In this document: one piece after another, positions 35,282-43,022 of the stretch
Numbering within the stretch: position 1 is the first letter of the stretch
How the letters are laid out: each line of letters begins with the position of its first letter
Source of the DNA: UBA5195 sp034432755
Lineage (GTDB): Bacteria > Chloroflexota > Anaerolineae > Anaerolineales > Villigracilaceae
Reading direction: 5' to 3'
NCBI GenBank assembly: GCA_034432755.1
Contig: DAOUBQ010000038.1
Location: 38,117-102,116, forward strand
DNA: 64,000 nucleotides
Translations under genes and position numbers: made by a program
The notes under the pieces: model-generated
Databases searched by the model: none
What the model saw: the letters and a program-made list of their open reading frames with translations, nothing else
What the model was told of the DNA's origin: nothing

Positions 35282-38200
35282 TAAACTCTTTACCGAAATT
35301 GAACAGACCGAGAGCGAAGAAACTAGTTTCGAGCAACCGGTCGCCAGGCAAGTCCTGGAGCCGCAAACAACAGCGCGCCCCAAGCGTCTGGACCCTCTGC
35401 CTGTGGAAGTGGAAACCAGCGTTACAACAGCAGGCTCCGAGTCTTCGGTTATCACTCTCCCCTTCCAGGTCGCAACAAGCTGGAATCTATTGCAATTAGA
35501 GGCAGAGCCAACCTACGAATGGGATGAAACCGAACAAAGCCTGGCACGTCAAGTCGCAGACCAACTCGGGCTGGCGCTGCAAAACGCAAACCTGCTCCAA
35601 CAAACAGAGCGGCAAAACCGCGACTTAGCCGTTCTCAATGAGATGGGCCGTGAGTTAAGCACCCGACTCGACATCAACCAAATTATCCAAACCATCTATC
35701 TTTATACATCCCAATTGATGGAAACGAGTAGTTTTTTCGTTGCGCTCTACGACGAAGATACTGCCCAAATTAGTTTTCCTCTTCTAATCATTGACGGAAA
35801 ACAAACCGAGTACCCCGCCCGAACACTTGGAAATGGATTAACCGATTACGTTCTTCGCAATCGAAAAACATTGCTGCTCAACGGTGATTTACACCCGCAA
35901 ATGCGCGAACTGGGCATTGAATTGCTAACCGTAGGAAACTCCAGGCCTGCTGTCTCCTGGCTGGGCGTTCCCCTAAACATCGGCGAAAAAACGCTGGGGG
36001 CCATTGTGGTGCAAAGCATAACAACCCCCTACTTGTTTGCCGAGCGAGAGCGTGACTTGCTCACCGCCATCGCCAGCCAATCTGCCATTGCCCTCCAAAA
36101 TGCGCGTTTGTTTGACGAAACACAAAAACGCGCCGCCGAACTGGCCGGTCTGAACGAAATCCTGCGCGCTGCTTCGACAGAGATTGACCTGGAAAAAGTT
36201 ATCGAAGCCGCTTACCAAAAATTGCGCGAATTCGTTCAACTCGATGCCTTCATCCTGGCGCTCTATGACGACTACGATGAAACCCTCGATTACAAACTAG
36301 TCATTGACGAAGGCGTGCGCTATGAAATTGGAAAGGCAAAACTCAAGCAAAACCTGATGAGCGAGACCGTTCGCACCAAAACATCTCGCCTGGTACTGCG
36401 CACCCAGCAAGAAGTAAAGCGCGAGGAAGAACAAGGCCACACCGTGGGCAACACCCATAAAGCATCTGCCTCGCTCATTTACGTCCCCATGATGAAGGGC
36501 CAGAATGTCGTTGGCGTCATGTCGGTGCAAAGTTACCAATACCGGGCCTATTCACAAAACGACGTGTTTTTGCTCGAAAACGTTGCCAACCAGTTGGTCA
36601 ATGCCATACAAAATGCCTCCTTGTACCAAAACATACAAAAATCCCTGCGCGACCTGGAACTCATCAACCGCCTGACATCTACCGTCAGCGGGTCGCTCGA
36701 AATCCAGAGCAGTCTGCAAGTGATTGCCGAAGAATTCCAACAAACCTTCAAACTTGGTCATGTCGGCGTTGCCCTTTTCGACGCGGAATACAAATTTCTC
36801 ACCCTGACAGCTGACGCGCCCTTGCCCCAAGACGGCAAAGGATCTATCGGGACGGTTATCCCCGTCGCTGGCAACCTGGCAACTGAGCAGGTGATAGAGA
36901 CCAAAAAACCTGTCTTTGTATACGATGTGTCCAACAACCCACTCACAGCCAACCTAAAACATGTTCTGCAAGAGCGCGGCACCAAGAATATGCTCATCTT
37001 TCCCCTCCTTTCGGGAAACGAGATGCTAGGCACGATAGCCTTCGATACACTTGAGATGGAACGCACCTTCACAGATGAAGAAATCCGCCTCGTCGAAACC
37101 ATCCTGTTTCAGGTGGCAACTTCTATTCGCAATGCGCAACTATTCACCCAAACCCAATCCTCTGAAGAGCGATTGCGCCGCCAAAACCAATACCTCGCAA
37201 CTGCCACTGAAGTCAGCCGTCTGATTACCTCCACGCTGGATATGAACATCTTATTTGGCCGGGCAGCCGACCTGCTTCGTTCTCGCTTTAGCTATTATTT
37301 TGTTGGCCTCTTCACCGTGGATGAAAACAGTTATAACGCCGTCTTACGCGAAGGAACCGGCGAGGCCGGAGAGAAACTGAAGCAACGCCAATATTCCGTG
37401 CCGGTTGGCTCAAAATCTGTCGTTGGTTCGGTCACAGGAACCGGCACCACGCTGGTCGTCCAAAACACCGCGCTCGACCCGCTCTACCGTCCCAACCCCC
37501 TGCTGCCCGAAACCCGCTCCGAGATAGGCATTCCTCTCAAAATTGGGGCGCGCGTCATCGGCGCCCTCGATATTCATTCCAGCGAAATCAACACCTTCCA
37601 CCCCGAAGAAATTTCAGTGTTAGAAACCCTGGCTGACCAAATTTCCGTGGCCCTTGAAAACGCCCGCTCGTATGATACGGCGCAAAAAGCCATCGAGGAA
37701 ATGAAACAGCTCGACATCATCAAAAGCCAATTCCTGGCGAACATGTCGCACGAATTACGCACCCCGCTCAACTCAATTATCGGCTTCTCGCGGGTCATTC
37801 TCAAAGGAATTGACGGACCCATCACAGAACAACAGCAGCAAGACCTCTCAGCCATCTACAACTCCGGCCAGCACCTGTTGGGATTGATTAACAACATCCT
37901 CGACCTGTCTAAAATTGAAGCAGGCAAGATGGAATTGACCCTCGAAGAAATCAACGTGGCTGATACCATCGCCAACGTCATATCCACCTCGGCCGGCCTG
38001 GTGCGCGACAAACCTATCAAACTCGTTCAACAAGTCGAAAGCGGCCTGCCCACCGTACGCGCCGACCCAATGCGCCTGCGCCAAATTTTGCTCAACCTTA
38101 TATCAAACGCCGTCAAATTCACCGACGAAGGCTCCATCACCGTCAGCGCCAGCCTGCACACGCCATCCACCGGCATCCCCGAAGTGATGATTAGCGTCAC

Positions 38201-39188
38201 CGATACTGGCCCCGGCATTGCGCCCGAAGACCAGAAAAAACTGTTCCAGGCCTTCTCCCAGGTCGATTCCTCCGCAACGCGCAAAACCGGCGGCACAGGC
38301 CTCGGCCTATCAATCTGCAAACGCCTGGTCGAACTGCACGGCGGCAAAATCAGCGTACACAGCACCGTGGGCAAAGGCAGCACCTTTTATTTCACCATTC
38401 CTCTCTTCACCACCTTGCTCCCAGCACATCACGAAGACGAAGAACGCATCATCTTGTGCATTGATGATGACCCCCAAATTATCAACCTCTATGAACGCTA
38501 TCTCAAATCGCAAGGATACAAAGTTATTGGCGCCACCAACGCAATCACCGCCAAAGACATCGCCCAACGCATCAAACCATACGCAATTACACTCGACATC
38601 ATGATGCCAGAAGTAGACGGCTGGTCGGTGCTGCAAGAACTCAAAGCCGACTCTCAAACCCACAACATCCCGGTCATCATTTGCAGCATTGTCGAAGAGG
38701 AAGAAAAAGGGTTCAGCCTGGGCGCTGCCGATTACCTGGTCAAGCCCATTTCGGGAGAGGACCTGCTCGGTTCACTGCACCTGCTTAACGGCGATAGAAG
38801 CATCAAAAAAGTCCTGATTATTGACGATTCGCCAGACGACCTGCGCATGATGGAAAAAATCATCAACGACAACGGCGGCTATCATGTGTTAACTGCGCAA
38901 GGCGGTGAACAGGGTTGGGAAGCCCTGCTCGAAAAACACCCTCATGCGGTTATCCTAGACCTGTTCATGCCAGATATGAACGGATTCACCATCCTCGAAC
39001 GGCTGCGTACCACGCCAGAACTGCGCGACCTGCCAGTCATCGTCGTAACGGGAGCCGAGTTGGATGCCGAACAGAAAAAACAGCTCGATAATTTTGGAAA
39101 AACCCTGCTGCAAAAAGGAATGCTTAACGAACAAGAGCTGTTTCAAACACTCGAAAAAGCGCTCAAACGGCTGGAATCGAACCCCTAA
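35247..39188 (+). CDS. GAF-rich hybrid histidine kinase with two receiver domains
   Basis: 1313 residues, no membrane segment, starting at ATG 35247 (AGGAG 10 bases upstream; a TTG at 35241 is less likely) inside the end of parA. Order: a charged leader, a half-GAF (about 55-115, with TSWNLLQLEAEPTYEW and LARQVADQLGLALQNA), four full GAF domains (about 130-285, 300-460, 475-620, 635-800), HisKA with H835 in MSHELRTP, HATPase with DTGPGIA and GGTGLGLS, then receivers with phospho-Asp D1117 (TLDIMMPE) and D1238 (ILDLFMPD). The N-terminal half-GAF is homologous to the C-terminal module of the nine membrane sensors. It is the only kinase in the same-strand cluster and probably its central processor. 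Confidence 0.92.
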   Translation: MSSNKKIRNRLDKLFTEIEQTESEETSFEQPVARQVLEPQTTARPKRLDPLPVEVETSVTTAGSESSVITLPFQVATSWNLLQLEAEPTYEWDETEQSLARQVADQLGLALQNANLLQQTERQNRDLAVLNEMGRELSTRLDINQIIQTIYLYTSQLMETSSFFVALYDEDTAQISFPLLIIDGKQTEYPARTLGNGLTDYVLRNRKTLLLNGDLHPQMRELGIELLTVGNSRPAVSWLGVPLNIGEKTLGAIVVQSITTPYLFAERERDLLTAIASQSAIALQNARLFDETQKRAAELAGLNEILRAASTEIDLEKVIEAAYQKLREFVQLDAFILALYDDYDETLDYKLVIDEGVRYEIGKAKLKQNLMSETVRTKTSRLVLRTQQEVKREEEQGHTVGNTHKASASLIYVPMMKGQNVVGVMSVQSYQYRAYSQNDVFLLENVANQLVNAIQNASLYQNIQKSLRDLELINRLTSTVSGSLEIQSSLQVIAEEFQQTFKLGHVGVALFDAEYKFLTLTADAPLPQDGKGSIGTVIPVAGNLATEQVIETKKPVFVYDVSNNPLTANLKHVLQERGTKNMLIFPLLSGNEMLGTIAFDTLEMERTFTDEEIRLVETILFQVATSIRNAQLFTQTQSSEERLRRQNQYLATATEVSRLITSTLDMNILFGRAADLLRSRFSYYFVGLFTVDENSYNAVLREGTGEAGEKLKQRQYSVPVGSKSVVGSVTGTGTTLVVQNTALDPLYRPNPLLPETRSEIGIPLKIGARVIGALDIHSSEINTFHPEEISVLETLADQISVALENARSYDTAQKAIEEMKQLDIIKSQFLANMSHELRTPLNSIIGFSRVILKGIDGPITEQQQQDLSAIYNSGQHLLGLINNILDLSKIEAGKMELTLEEINVADTIANVISTSAGLVRDKPIKLVQQVESGLPTVRADPMRLRQILLNLISNAVKFTDEGSITVSASLHTPSTGIPEVMISVTDTGPGIAPEDQKKLFQAFSQVDSSATRKTGGTGLGLSICKRLVELHGGKISVHSTVGKGSTFYFTIPLFTTLLPAHHEDEERIILCIDDDPQIINLYERYLKSQGYKVIGATNAITAKDIAQRIKPYAITLDIMMPEVDGWSVLQELKADSQTHNIPVIICSIVEEEEKGFSLGAADYLVKPISGEDLLGSLHLLNGDRSIKKVLIIDDSPDDLRMMEKIINDNGGYHVLTAQGGEQGWEALLEKHPHAVILDLFMPDMNGFTILERLRTTPELRDLPVIVVTGAELDAEQKKQLDNFGKTLLQKGMLNEQELFQTLEKALKRLESNP

Positions 39189-39216
39189 AAAGACATCTCT
39201 CAGCCACACGACCAAC

Positions 39217-39252
39217 GCACCCTTGTTAACCTCTAACAGGTGTGCTTTTTTT
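39217..39252 (+). terminator. Terminator or attenuator directly before the threonine synthase-receiver gene
   Basis: A stem of GCAC..TGTTA (39217-39228) with TAACA..GTGC (39234-39245, one mismatch and small asymmetry) is followed by seven T (39246-39252). The AGGAG ribosome site of the next gene starts only 3 bases later, so there is no room for a separate promoter and expression needs read-through. Confidence 0.65.
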
Positions 39253-39265
39253 ACAGGAGCCAGGA

Positions 39266-40951
39266 ATGCACTTTGCCATTCGCTGCTTGGATTGCGGGCA
39301 AGAAACACCCTACCATCCACTCACCATCAACTGCCCAAACTGCAAAAGCCAGTGGAGACAGGCCGTTTATGATTACGAAGAAGCCGCCCGCACCCTTGTG
39401 CAAGAACTCACCAAACGCCCGTTCGACCTGTGGCGCTACCGCGAAGTATTGCCCGTCCGCAGCCCCAACCCTGACTTATACCTGGGAGAAGGCGGCACGC
39501 CATTAATTCGCGCCGTCAATATGGGCATGATGCTTGGCTGCCCAGGCATTTATATCAAAGATGAACGCCAGGGACCAACCGCTTCGTTCAAAGACCGCCA
39601 AGCCGCCCTGACCATTGCCGCACTCAAAGAAGCGGGAATCACCGAACTGGTGGCCGCATCCACCGGCAATGTCGCCATTGCCTACTCGGCGTATGCCGCC
39701 CGAGCCGGTATCAAACTATGGGCCTTCGTCACCAGCCTCGTCCCGGCGGTAAAAATGCGCGAGATTGCGCTTTATGGCAGTCAGGTCGTAAAAGTGACCG
39801 GGTCGTATGACCAGGTCAAGCAAATTGCCGCCGAATTTGCCCAAAAACGCGGGCTGTATCATGACATGGGAACCCGCACCATCACCTCCGTCGAGGGAAT
39901 GAAAACCATCGCTTACGAGGTATCGGAGCAGCTGACCGAACAACTCGGCCCACCCAAAGATTCCCCCCCCGGTCAAGTACGTTGGCGCACCCCCGATTGG
40001 TACATCCAATCTGTCAGTGGCGGGTTAGGCCCCGTTGGCGTTGCCAAAGGCTACCGTGAAATGATTCAAATGGGACTCACCGACCAAATGCCCGGCATCA
40101 TCGCAGTTCAATCTGCAGGGTGCGCCCCGATGGTTCATGCCTGGAAAGACGACCTCGAAGAAGCCCTTCCCGTCACCAACCCGAAAACCCACATCGAAAC
40201 GCTGGCGACCGGCACACCCGGGCGCTCCTACAGCCTGCTGCGCAAAGAAATGAAAGAACACGGTGGCCTGTTTGAGAGCGTAACAGACGAAGAAGCCTTC
40301 CGGGCCATGCACGTCCTTGCCAAAATGGAAGGCATTTCCGCGGAACCGGCCTCAGCGGTTGCTTTTGCGGGATTGTTCAAACTCATTCGTGCTGGGGTTA
40401 TCAAACCGACCGACATCGTAGTGGTCAACTGCACCGGCCATACCATGCCCGCCGAGCCACTCGTGCTTGGCAGTGGCTGGGCGCGCAATGTCGTATTACC
40501 ACAAGTGGAGACCACGACCGTCAAAACCGACACCGAAGAAGAAGGGCTGCTGGCCGCCCTGAGCCGGGTGGCGCCCGACCGCTTCCCGCGCGTTGCCATC
40601 GTGGATGACACCGCCGATGCCCGTCGCCTGGTGCGCCGCATCCTGCAATCGCAGGGCGACTTCACCATCTTCGAAGCCGCGAGCGGACGAGATGGCCTGG
40701 AACTGGTCAACCGAGAACATCCTGACCTGCTCATCCTTGACCTGATGATGCCCGAAATGGACGGCTTTGCCGTGCTGGAAGCGTTAAGAGCCAACCCAAA
40801 CACGGCAGAAATACCGGTCATCGTCTCCACCGCCAAAGAATTGACCACCGATGAGAAAAACCGCCTGCAAGGGCAAATCCAGGCGCTCATGCAAAAAGGG
40901 GATTTCATGAGCGACGAGTTCCTGGAAGAAGTCAAGGCGCTGTTACGCTAG
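39266..40951 (+). CDS. thrC: Threonine synthase fused to a C-terminal receiver domain
   Basis: 561 residues from the ATG at 39266 (AGGAG 6-10 bases upstream). Residues 1-430 are a PLP fold-type II threonine synthase: zinc-ribbon-like cysteines C7, C10, C23, C26, PLP lysine K109 in GPTASFKDRQAA, phosphate-binding ASTGNVA, and SGGLGPVGVAKGY. It should convert O-phosphohomoserine to threonine. Residues 442-561 are a complete receiver domain with acidic VDD (447-448), phosphoacceptor D492 in LILDLMMPE, and Lys in MQKGD. That receiver resembles the second receiver of the kinase upstream. Fusion of a biosynthetic enzyme with a receiver is rare; phosphorylation could tune activity or location. The two parts share one frame with no stop, so this is not a misreading of two genes. 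Confidence 0.9.
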   Translation: MHFAIRCLDCGQETPYHPLTINCPNCKSQWRQAVYDYEEAARTLVQELTKRPFDLWRYREVLPVRSPNPDLYLGEGGTPLIRAVNMGMMLGCPGIYIKDERQGPTASFKDRQAALTIAALKEAGITELVAASTGNVAIAYSAYAARAGIKLWAFVTSLVPAVKMREIALYGSQVVKVTGSYDQVKQIAAEFAQKRGLYHDMGTRTITSVEGMKTIAYEVSEQLTEQLGPPKDSPPGQVRWRTPDWYIQSVSGGLGPVGVAKGYREMIQMGLTDQMPGIIAVQSAGCAPMVHAWKDDLEEALPVTNPKTHIETLATGTPGRSYSLLRKEMKEHGGLFESVTDEEAFRAMHVLAKMEGISAEPASAVAFAGLFKLIRAGVIKPTDIVVVNCTGHTMPAEPLVLGSGWARNVVLPQVETTTVKTDTEEEGLLAALSRVAPDRFPRVAIVDDTADARRLVRRILQSQGDFTIFEAASGRDGLELVNREHPDLLILDLMMPEMDGFAVLEALRANPNTAEIPVIVSTAKELTTDEKNRLQGQIQALMQKGDFMSDEFLEEVKALLR

Positions 40952-41050
40952 AACGCAAACCCCGCTTTCTTTTTTGTGAGGAATCATTCTTGCGCAGGCA
41001 ATACCTAACAAAACTGTGTATGACCGTGTACCCTTTAACATGCAATAGTT

Positions 41051-41079
41051 TTGTTACAAGGTGAAACAAAAAATAGAAT
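41051..41079 (+). promoter_or_regulatory. Promoter of the EamA transporter gene
   Basis: TTGTTA (41051-41056) and TAGAAT (41074-41079) with a 17-base spacer. The predicted start near 41086 coincides with the first possible ATG, so the second ATG at 41131 is the better start. Confidence 0.6.
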
Positions 41080-41130
41080 GAGCGCATGACCTCGCATGCC
41101 TTTACGAACAGGCTTATAGAAAGGATTACG

Positions 41131-42078
41131 ATGGCTGCCAAAACGCGACAGGGCCTGGGGATTGTCGCTGCCCTGTCTTCAGCAATTTTCCTGGGAATGA
41201 ACCCCGTGCTGGGCCGCTGGGCCATCCTGGCAGGGTTTTCTCCCTTGCTCGTGGTCGCCATCCGAACCGGCCTGGCTGCTCTCATGATGCTTGCCTATCT
41301 GGCCATTTTCAAACGCCAGTTCCTTTACATCTTCCCGGTTGGCCTGTTTGGCTGCTTCCTGGCAGGCGCGCTCAACGGGTTCGGCTCCCTGCTCTACTAC
41401 CAGGCCCTGGGTTCGCTCCCCGCCAGCCTGGGACAATTGCTCTACTCCCTCTATCCCCTCTTTGTGGCCTTGTTCACCTTTCTCGATAAACAACCCGTCA
41501 GCCGATTAACCTTCATTCGGGTCGGAATTGCCGCTGTTGCCGTATTCCTGCTCACCAGCGCAGATGGAGTTAATGCGCCCCTGCCGTCCGTCCTGATGAT
41601 GCTGGGAGCGGCCATCCTTTACGCGCTCCACATCCCCATCAACCAACGTGTCCTATATGAAATCCCTGCCCCCACCGTCACCCTGTATACGCTCCTTTCG
41701 ATGAGCATGGTCACCATTCCGTTTTACCTGATATTCGACCGCACCCTGCCCGCACCCAACGCATCATGGAACCCGGTTATGCTCCTCACCCTGGTCACAT
41801 TTGCATCACGTCTCACCCTATTCCTCGGCATTAAGAACATTGGCGGCTTACAAGCTGCCCTGTTGGGACTAAGCGAACTCTTCATCACCTTTATTTTAGG
41901 CCACTACATTCTGCACGAATCATTGACCACGCTCCAAATCCTGGGCGCGGCCATTCTCGCAATCAGTATGCTGCTCGTTGCGCTAGAAAAACAAGACCCC
42001 ACCCGGCGGCATCCCAAAGGCGGCTGGCTGGCCTGGCTGCACCCGCCCGAAGTCAAACCCTGGAGTTTGCAAGATTAA
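41131..42078 (+). CDS. EamA/DMT-family transporter
   Basis: 315 residues with about ten membrane helices in two EamA repeats, the drug/metabolite transporter layout. It begins MAAKTRQGLGIVAALSSAIF at ATG 41131 with AAAGGA five bases upstream; the in-frame ATG at 41086 lies at the predicted transcription start. Repeat 1 has the GMNPVLGRWAI and NGFGSLLYYQALGSLPASLG blocks and repeat 2 SRLTLFLGIKNIGGLQAALLG. Relatives such as RhtA and YdcZ-like proteins export amino acids or other metabolites. It follows the threonine synthase fusion but has its own promoter; export of threonine or homoserine is only a guess from position. Confidence 0.85.
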   Translation: MAAKTRQGLGIVAALSSAIFLGMNPVLGRWAILAGFSPLLVVAIRTGLAALMMLAYLAIFKRQFLYIFPVGLFGCFLAGALNGFGSLLYYQALGSLPASLGQLLYSLYPLFVALFTFLDKQPVSRLTFIRVGIAAVAVFLLTSADGVNAPLPSVLMMLGAAILYALHIPINQRVLYEIPAPTVTLYTLLSMSMVTIPFYLIFDRTLPAPNASWNPVMLLTLVTFASRLTLFLGIKNIGGLQAALLGLSELFITFILGHYILHESLTTLQILGAAILAISMLLVALEKQDPTRRHPKGGWLAWLHPPEVKPWSLQD

Positions 42079-42112
42079 GCACGCTGCACAGCCTGCCCAA
42101 CTACAAAGCACG

Positions 42113-42296
42113 GTACTGTTAGAACCTATCCGAAAATTCGCGCCATGCTGGTCCCGCCCGGAGAGTTATCTCCAGGCTAACAGTACAAAATCCGCTCCGT
42201 GTGCCGCGTAGTGGCAAAGCGGACTGTAATGACCGGGGTTTAGCCATCTTCAGACGGCTTCGGATGATATAGGCGCAAGAATATTTTTCGGATAGG
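42113..42296. mobile_element. MITE-like element or insertion-sequence remnant
   Basis: Perfect 12-bp inverted ends CCTATCCGAAAA (42125-42136) and TTTTCGGATAGG (42285-42296) bound about 172 bp with no ORF. A second 10-bp inverted repeat, GTACTGTTAG (42113-42122) with CTAACAGTAC (42177-42186), straddles the left end, and GGAGA-GTTA-TCTCC forms an internal hairpin. No clear target-site duplication is visible. It lies between convergent genes. Confidence 0.45.
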
Positions 42297-42305
42297 CCCT
42301 TATTT

Positions 42306-43022
42306 CTATTCCGGCTCGAACACATACCCTGTCCCACGCACGCTGACAATCCGCTCAAACAGAGTTGGGAAGGGTTCCAATTTATGGCGCAGACGGCTCA
42401 CCAGGGGACGCAAAATTTCCTGGGCTTCGCGTTGCGAAACATCATAGCCCTGCACCAGCAATACCAGCTCACGGTGGGAATATACCTTTCCAGTATTTTC
42501 TAAAAACACCTTCAGCAAGTGACCCTCCGCAGGAGTCAACGATTCGACCTGGCTGCCACGCGTAACGATGCGGCGCATCAAATCCACTTCCGTGCCATCA
42601 GAGGTGGTAAACACGGAGACTTCGGCATCCTTGCTTTCCTTTTGCTTCAACCGCGCCTCGCGCCGCTCCAGTCCCCGCTTCACGCTCTCCAATATTTGAC
42701 CAGGCGAGGCAGGCTTGAGCAAATAATCATGCACGCGCTGGCGCAACGCTTCCACCGCCGATTCCATCGAGCCGAATGCGGTCAACAAGATAATTTCCGT
42801 ATCGGCAGAAATCTGGTTAACCACCTGCACCACGTCCAACCCATTCATGCCGGGCATCTTCAAATCCAACACAATCAGGTCCACCGCATGGCTGCGGACG
42901 TGTTCCACCGCCTGCTCACCATTGGCAACAGCCGTCACGCTATACCCTTCCAGCCGCAAAATGTCGCTCAACGACTGCCGGGCAACCGGCTCATCATCAA
43001 CAACAAGGATATTGATTTTCAT
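42306..43022 (-). CDS. OmpR-type response regulator
   Basis: 238 residues from the ATG at 43022. The receiver domain (1-120) has acidic VVDDE, phospho-acceptor D53 in LIVLDLKMPG, Thr in LLTAFG and Lys in LLKPAS. A C-terminal winged helix (about 140-235) contains LTPAEGHLLKVFLENTGKVYSHRELVLL read in parts, and ends RLRHKLEP and VRGTGYVFEPE, the OmpR/PhoB DNA-binding fold. It is last in a three-gene operon; its ATG overlaps the stop of the REC-containing kinase (ATGA, 43022-43019), which is the obvious phosphate donor. The receiver sequence (GSMESAVEALR) is closer to NtrC-type receivers than to typical OmpR ones. Confidence 0.9.
   Translation of the reverse strand: MKINILVVDDEPVARQSLSDILRLEGYSVTAVANGEQAVEHVRSHAVDLIVLDLKMPGMNGLDVVQVVNQISADTEIILLTAFGSMESAVEALRQRVHDYLLKPASPGQILESVKRGLERREARLKQKESKDAEVSVFTTSDGTEVDLMRRIVTRGSQVESLTPAEGHLLKVFLENTGKVYSHRELVLLVQGYDVSQREAQEILRPLVSRLRHKLEPFPTLFERIVSVRGTGYVFEPE

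Noticed and set aside
42113..42296. Plain intrinsic terminator for convergent genes
   Set aside because: The arms are about 150 bases apart with no T-run; inverted ends fit a mobile element better.
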